From Anaerolineales bacterium UBA6663 (GTDB lineage Bacteria; Chloroflexota; Anaerolineae; Anaerolineales; UBA6663), in NCBI GenBank assembly GCA_002455335.1, contig DKKP01000230.1, forward strand, positions 10,288 to 17,772: DNA of 7,485 bases. Reading direction: 5' to 3'. The notes below the pieces were generated by a model. That model ran no database searches, was not told where the DNA came from, and saw nothing but the letters and a program-made list of their open reading frames with translations. Made by a program: the position numbers and the translations under genes. Numbering within the stretch: position 1 is the first letter of the stretch; every line of letters starts with the position of its first letter. Positions 4,760-7,485 of the stretch are shown piece after piece.

Positions 4760-6523
4760 ATGCACAAGACACACACCTGTGGCGACCTGCGCGCCGAACA
4801 CATCGGCCAGACCGTGACGCTGAGCGGCTGGGTGGATACCCGCCGCGATCACGGCAAGCTGATCTTCATCGACCTGCGTGACCGCTATGGCCGCACCCAG
4901 GTCGTGGCGGATCCCGCTGACGCCGTGGCGGCCCATGCCGTTGCCGAGACCGCGCGTAACGAGTTCGTGCTGCAGGTGACGGGCGTGGTCCGTGCACGAC
5001 CGGCCGGGAGCGAGAACCCCAAGCTGGCGACGGGCGCCGTCGAGGTCGAGGCGCATGCCATCGAGGTCCTGGGCCCGTCGAAGGTGCTGCCGTTCCAGCT
5101 CGACGACGAGAACACCGACGAGCAGATCCGGCTCAAACACCGGTATCTCGACCTGCGCCGCCCGCGCATGCAGCGCAACCTGATCTTGCGCCACAAGGTC
5201 GTCAAGTTCATGCGCGACTTCATGGACGCCCGCGGATTCATCGAGGTCGAGACCCCGATCCTGTTCAAGACCACGCCCGAGGGCGCGCGCGACTACCTCG
5301 TCCCATCGCGCGTGCATCCCGGCAGCTTTTACGCGCTCCCGCAGAGCCCGCAGCAGCTCAAGCAGTTGCTGATGGTGGCCGGTGTCGATCGTTATTTCCA
5401 GATCGCGCGCTGCTTCCGCGATGAAGACCTGCGCGGCGACAGGCAGCCCGAGTTCACGCAGCTCGACCTCGAGATGTCGTTCGTCCATCGCGACGACGTG
5501 CTCACACTGGTCGAGGAACTCTATACGGCCATGATCCCGGTCGTGACCCCAGAGAAGAAGCTGCTCGACACGCCCTGGCGCAAGATCCCGTATCGTGAGG
5601 CGCTCTCGCGCTACGGCTCCGACAAACCCGACCTGCGCTTTGGGCTCGAGTTGTACGACCTGAGCACGATCATGGCAGGCAGCGGCTTCAAGGTCTTCCA
5701 ACTGGCGTTGGGGAGCGGTGGCGTGGTCAAGTGCATCGTCGTGCCGGGCTGTGCCGGTTATTCACGCAAGGAGGTCGACGACCTGACGACCTTCGCGAAG
5801 GAGCAGGGCGCCAAGGGCCTGGCGACGCTGGCGCTGACGGCCGAGGGCGTGCGCGGCACGGCCCAGAAGTTCATCACCCCGGGCGAGGTCGAGGCGATCC
5901 AGGCGCTGACCGGCGCCAGGGAAGGCGATCTGGTGCTCTTCGTCGCGGACAGCCTGACCGTGGCGAACAAGACGCTCGGCGCGCTGCGCCTGCTCTTCCG
6001 TGACCGGCTCAAGCTTGCCGACCCGAGCCTCATGGCTTTCGCCTGGATCGTGGACTTCCCCATGTTCGCCTGGAACGACGAAGAGAAGCGCTGGGACGCC
6101 GAGCATCATCCGTTCACGATGCCCAAGGCCGAGCATCTCGAGTTGATGGAGAGCGACCCGGGTGCGGTGCTGGCGGATGCTTACGACATGGTCTGCAACG
6201 GCTACGAGATGGCGTCGGGCTCGATCCGCATCCACCGGCGCGACATCCAGTTCAAGATCTTCGAGCGCCTGGGCCTCGACCCGGCTGACATCCAGGCCAA
6301 GTTTGGGCACATGCTCGAGGCCTTTGAGTACGGCGCGCCGCCGCACGGCGGGATGGCGCCGGGCATCGACCGCCTTGTGATGCTCCTTGCGGATGAGCCG
6401 AACATCCGCGAGGTCATCGCCTTCCCAAAGAACCAGGCCGCGCTCGACGTCATGGCCGACGCGCCCTCGCCGGCGCAGGAGAAGCAGCTCAAGGAGCTGG
6501 GGATCAAGGTCCTTGCTGATTGA
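4760..6523 (+). CDS. aspS: Aspartyl-tRNA synthetase, probably non-discriminating
   Basis: A 587-residue class IIb synthetase of bacterial type, charging tRNA with aspartate in the cytoplasm. The N-terminal OB-fold anticodon-binding domain spans about 1-105 ([19 protein letters not shown]). The catalytic core starts near 125 ([12 protein letters not shown]). Motif 1 is around [10 protein letters not shown] (159-168), and [11 protein letters not shown] (195-205) is the aspartate-site segment. Motif 2 is [18 protein letters not shown] (217-234), and motif 3 is [13 protein letters not shown] (531-543) with Arg538. The bacterial GAD insertion lies at about 290-415. Length and motifs are complete. 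His31 (RRDHG) and Gly83 (RPAGSENP) match residues that I recall from Pseudomonas-type work as marks of non-discriminating enzymes, which also make Asp-tRNA-Asn for GatCAB; E. coli has Leu at the first site. No gat genes are visible here. Expression is probably set by the leader attenuator upstream. Confidence 0.97.
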   Translation: MHKTHTCGDLRAEHIGQTVTLSGWVDTRRDHGKLIFIDLRDRYGRTQVVADPADAVAAHAVAETARNEFVLQVTGVVRARPAGSENPKLATGAVEVEAHAIEVLGPSKVLPFQLDDENTDEQIRLKHRYLDLRRPRMQRNLILRHKVVKFMRDFMDARGFIEVETPILFKTTPEGARDYLVPSRVHPGSFYALPQSPQQLKQLLMVAGVDRYFQIARCFRDEDLRGDRQPEFTQLDLEMSFVHRDDVLTLVEELYTAMIPVVTPEKKLLDTPWRKIPYREALSRYGSDKPDLRFGLELYDLSTIMAGSGFKVFQLALGSGGVVKCIVVPGCAGYSRKEVDDLTTFAKEQGAKGLATLALTAEGVRGTAQKFITPGEVEAIQALTGAREGDLVLFVADSLTVANKTLGALRLLFRDRLKLADPSLMAFAWIVDFPMFAWNDEEKRWDAEHHPFTMPKAEHLELMESDPGAVLADAYDMVCNGYEMASGSIRIHRRDIQFKIFERLGLDPADIQAKFGHMLEAFEYGAPPHGGMAPGIDRLVMLLADEPNIREVIAFPKNQAALDVMADAPSPAQEKQLKELGIKVLAD

Positions 6524-6536
6524 GGATTTCTGATTG

Positions 6537-6587
6537 CTGAACAACGGGCCCGGGCTGAGACGGCGACCCGGGCCCGCCGCGGTTCAG
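6537..6587 (+). terminator. Large hairpin after aspS (probable 3' end signal)
   Basis: CGGGCCCGGG (6545-6554) pairs perfectly with CCCGGGCCCG (6567-6576) around a 12-nt loop. The stem is extended by CTGAAC (6537-6542) with GTTCAG (6582-6587) across an asymmetric internal loop. It starts 13 nt after the aspS stop. No T run follows, so it is not a canonical intrinsic terminator; it may aid Rho-dependent ending or protect the mRNA 3' end. The GC-rich arms are themselves self-complementary (GGGCCC). Confidence 0.55.
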
Positions 6588-6634
6588 AGCCCCAAGGTTA
6601 GAAAATCGAGCGGGATTTGTTCCAGTGATTTCTC

Positions 6635-6649
6635 GGAGGCCTTGTTTTG
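6635..6649 (+). promoter_or_regulatory. Strong Shine-Dalgarno before an alternative TTG start
   Basis: GGAGG (6635-6639) is 7 nt before an in-frame TTG (6647-6649). This would give the NTP-pyrophosphohydrolase 15 extra N-terminal residues (MQRILPDLSGPRLES). It is the best Shine-Dalgarno in the region, whereas the ATG at 6692 has only AAGG at 6679-6682. Spacing favours the TTG; the family N-terminus favours the ATG. Confidence 0.5.
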
Positions 6650-6663
6650 CAGCGAATCCTGCC

Positions 6664-6678
6664 GGACCTGTCAGGTCC
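6664..6678. repeat. Perfect 15-bp palindrome upstream of the NTP-pyrophosphohydrolase ATG
   Basis: GGACCTG and CAGGTCC are perfect 7-bp inverted arms around a single T. The element ends 13 nt before the ATG at 6692 and touches the second CCAAGGTTAGAA copy. If translation starts at 6692 it could be an operator; if at the TTG 6647 it lies inside the coding region. Confidence 0.7.
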
Positions 6679-6691
6679 AAGGTTAGAATCC

Positions 6692-7078
6692 ATGCGCGCT
6701 CAAATCCAGGCCGTTGACGAATTCCACATCGCCTTCGGCGCCTACCGCAACGATGCGCCGGCCGGCGCGATCCCGCCCGAGGTACAGGCCCTGCGGGTGC
6801 GCCTGATCGCCGAGGAGCTCGACGAGTATCGGCGCGCCGCCGAGGCCGGCGACCTCGTCGGCGTGGCGGATGCGCTCAGCGATCTGGCCTACGTGCTGTT
6901 CGGCACCTATGTGGCGCACGGCCTCAAAGACCAGGCCGAGGCGCTGTTCGCCGAGGTGCACGCCAGCAACATGAGCAAGCTTGATGTCGACAGCAAGCCG
7001 GTGCTGCGGGCGGATGGCAAGGTGCTCAAATCGGCGTTGTTTCGGCCGCCAGATCTGCAGGCCGTGTTGAGCCGGTAG
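6692..7078 (+). CDS. MazG/PRA-PH-like nucleotide pyrophosphohydrolase
   Basis: A 128-residue all-alpha NTP-pyrophosphatase. Enzymes of this superfamily cleave a nucleotide between the alpha and beta phosphates, releasing pyrophosphate, with Mg2+ bound by acidic residues on two helices. The EExxE motif is visible as Glu41-Glu42-x-x-Glu45 in RLIAEELDEY, and the second acidic pair as Asp60 and Asp64 in DALSDLAYVL. The tail SNMSKL...DGKVLK (92-113) is typical of phosphoribosyl-ATP pyrophosphohydrolase-like single-domain members; no his genes are adjacent, so a housecleaning or nucleotide-pool role is more likely than histidine synthesis. I give the ATG at 6692 because homologues begin near VDEFHIAFG. 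A TTG at 6647 behind a strong GGAGG is a serious alternative (143 residues). The gene follows aspS after a large hairpin and converges with the nucleoside hydrolase gene 52 bp away. Confidence 0.87.
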   Translation: MRAQIQAVDEFHIAFGAYRNDAPAGAIPPEVQALRVRLIAEELDEYRRAAEAGDLVGVADALSDLAYVLFGTYVAHGLKDQAEALFAEVHASNMSKLDVDSKPVLRADGKVLKSALFRPPDLQAVLSR

Positions 7079-7130
7079 CGGCGGTCTACGGGATGGCTGG
7101 ATATCGAGAAGGGCCGCCTGGGGATCAAAC

Positions 7131-7485
7131 TCAGACGCCGGTCACGGCCGACCAGATCGCGTCTTTGCAGCGCATCACATCCAGATCAACGGCGATGCGC
7201 ACCGGCCCGGCATCGATGGGCGTGCCGCGCATCGCTCCCCGACGCGCGGGGTCCCGAAGCTCGACAGCCACATCCACGGTTCGATACAGCGCCAGCGTTT
7301 CGTCAAGCAGTGCCGCTGCTGCGACCGCATCGTGCAGCGAGCAGCCGCCGTGCTCCCAGCCCTGGGCCTCGACCCGATCGATCCAGCCAGGCGCCTGCCG
7401 TTTGAGCAGCGCCGCGGTCGGCCGCGCCTCGTCGAGCGCGGCGAAGTCGGCGCGGCTGAAGTGCACGCGCCGCGTAATGTCGAGC
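7131..7485 (-). CDS. Nucleoside hydrolase, C-terminal part (5' end outside window)
   Basis: The frame stays open past the internal GTG at 7466 to the right edge, giving 117 codons of the C-terminal third of an inosine/uridine-preferring nucleoside N-ribohydrolase. Such enzymes cleave the N-glycosidic bond of a nucleoside to free base and ribose, using a Ca2+ in the active site. The fragment starts LDITRRVHFSRADFAAL, matching the family strand after the core. It carries CSLHDAVAAAALL, where His51-Asp52 of the fragment correspond to the catalytic-site His and Ca2+-ligand Asp near the C-terminus. It then ends with a strand pair (TVDVAVEL, RGAMRGTPID) and VRIAVDLDVMRCKDAIWSAV. The N-terminal DxDxGxDD calcium motif should lie beyond the window. 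It is convergent with the NTP-pyrophosphohydrolase gene. The 52-bp gap has no clear terminator. Confidence 0.85.
   Translation of the reverse strand, partial: LDITRRVHFSRADFAALDEARPTAALLKRQAPGWIDRVEAQGWEHGGCSLHDAVAAAALLDETLALYRTVDVAVELRDPARRGAMRGTPIDAGPVRIAVDLDVMRCKDAIWSAVTGV

Larger units (their letters stand above)
6592..6688 (+). repeat. Direct repeat CCAAGGTTAGAA, two copies
   Basis: Identical 12-mers lie at 6592-6603 and 6677-6688, 85 bp apart, both in the region before the NTP-pyrophosphohydrolase gene. The second ends 3 nt before the ATG at 6692; the first lies 31 nt before a GGAGG. Each contains AAGG and a TAGAA(A/T) hexamer, so each could act as a -10 box, a weak Shine-Dalgarno or a protein site. 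The 123 bp between aspS and the TTG at 6647 hold otherwise only the post-aspS hairpin. Confidence 0.6.

Noticed and set aside
4578..4760. T-box riboswitch upstream of aspS
   Set aside because: The leader is under 190 nt, and I find no AGGGUGG/UGGNACC T-box sequence and no room for the large stem I specifier loop. The leader-peptide attenuator explains the terminator better.
4646..5701. Long antisense open frame (351 codons) opposite aspS, with another at 5762-6544
   Set aside because: The sense frame encodes a complete AspRS with all class II motifs. Antisense openness is a by-product of GC-rich codon use, and the translations show no recognisable domain.
7079..7130. Bidirectional terminator between the convergent genes
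   Set aside because: Only a 5-bp GGCGG/CCGCC match with a loop of about 30 nt and no T tract was found; not enough to call.

Overview
The window is GC-rich (well above 60% by eye), densely coded chromosomal DNA with seven ordinary protein genes, two of them cut by the window ends, plus one short regulatory ORF. I see no mobile element, CRISPR array, tRNA or rRNA. The base composition, repeated leaderless-type promoters (a -10 hexamer 7-8 nt before an ATG, no Shine-Dalgarno) and a bacterial AspRS with residues typical of non-discriminating enzymes suggest Chloroflexota or a similar leaderless-rich phylum. This is an inference; no taxonomic marker settles it.

Left third (1-2032, minus strand): an overlapping three-gene operon. 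An aldo/keto reductase is followed, with an 8-nt overlap, by a small nucleotidyltransferase-fold protein, and then, with a 4-nt ATGA overlap, by a Crp/Fnr-type regulator that runs off the left end. It faces a plus-strand gene for a large polytopic membrane protein (2073-3767). The 40-bp divergent spacer holds two outward-facing TACAAT boxes, which form the arms of an inverted repeat. A two-domain VOC (glyoxalase-fold) protein follows (3817-4509) with its own TATAAA box 7 nt before the ATG.

Centre (4561-6523): aspartyl-tRNA synthetase gene aspS, preceded by what looks like a complete ribosome-mediated transcription attenuator. In order: an extended -10 promoter, a 27-codon leader ORF with an Asn-Ser-Asn-Asp-Asn run, a protector hairpin, a 9-bp antiterminator pairing, and a strong intrinsic terminator just before aspS. 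The AspRS has His31 and Gly83, which I recall as marks of non-discriminating AspRS that charges both tRNA-Asp and tRNA-Asn. A leader counting both Asp and Asn codons would fit such an enzyme. This is the most interesting part of the window.

Right end (6524-7485): a large hairpin after aspS, then a small MazG/PRA-PH-like NTP pyrophosphohydrolase gene. Its upstream region has a duplicated 12-mer, a perfect 15-bp palindrome and two competing starts. Converging on it from the right edge is the C-terminal part of a nucleoside hydrolase. The NTP-PPase and nucleoside hydrolase both act on nucleotides or nucleosides, but they are convergent and not one operon.
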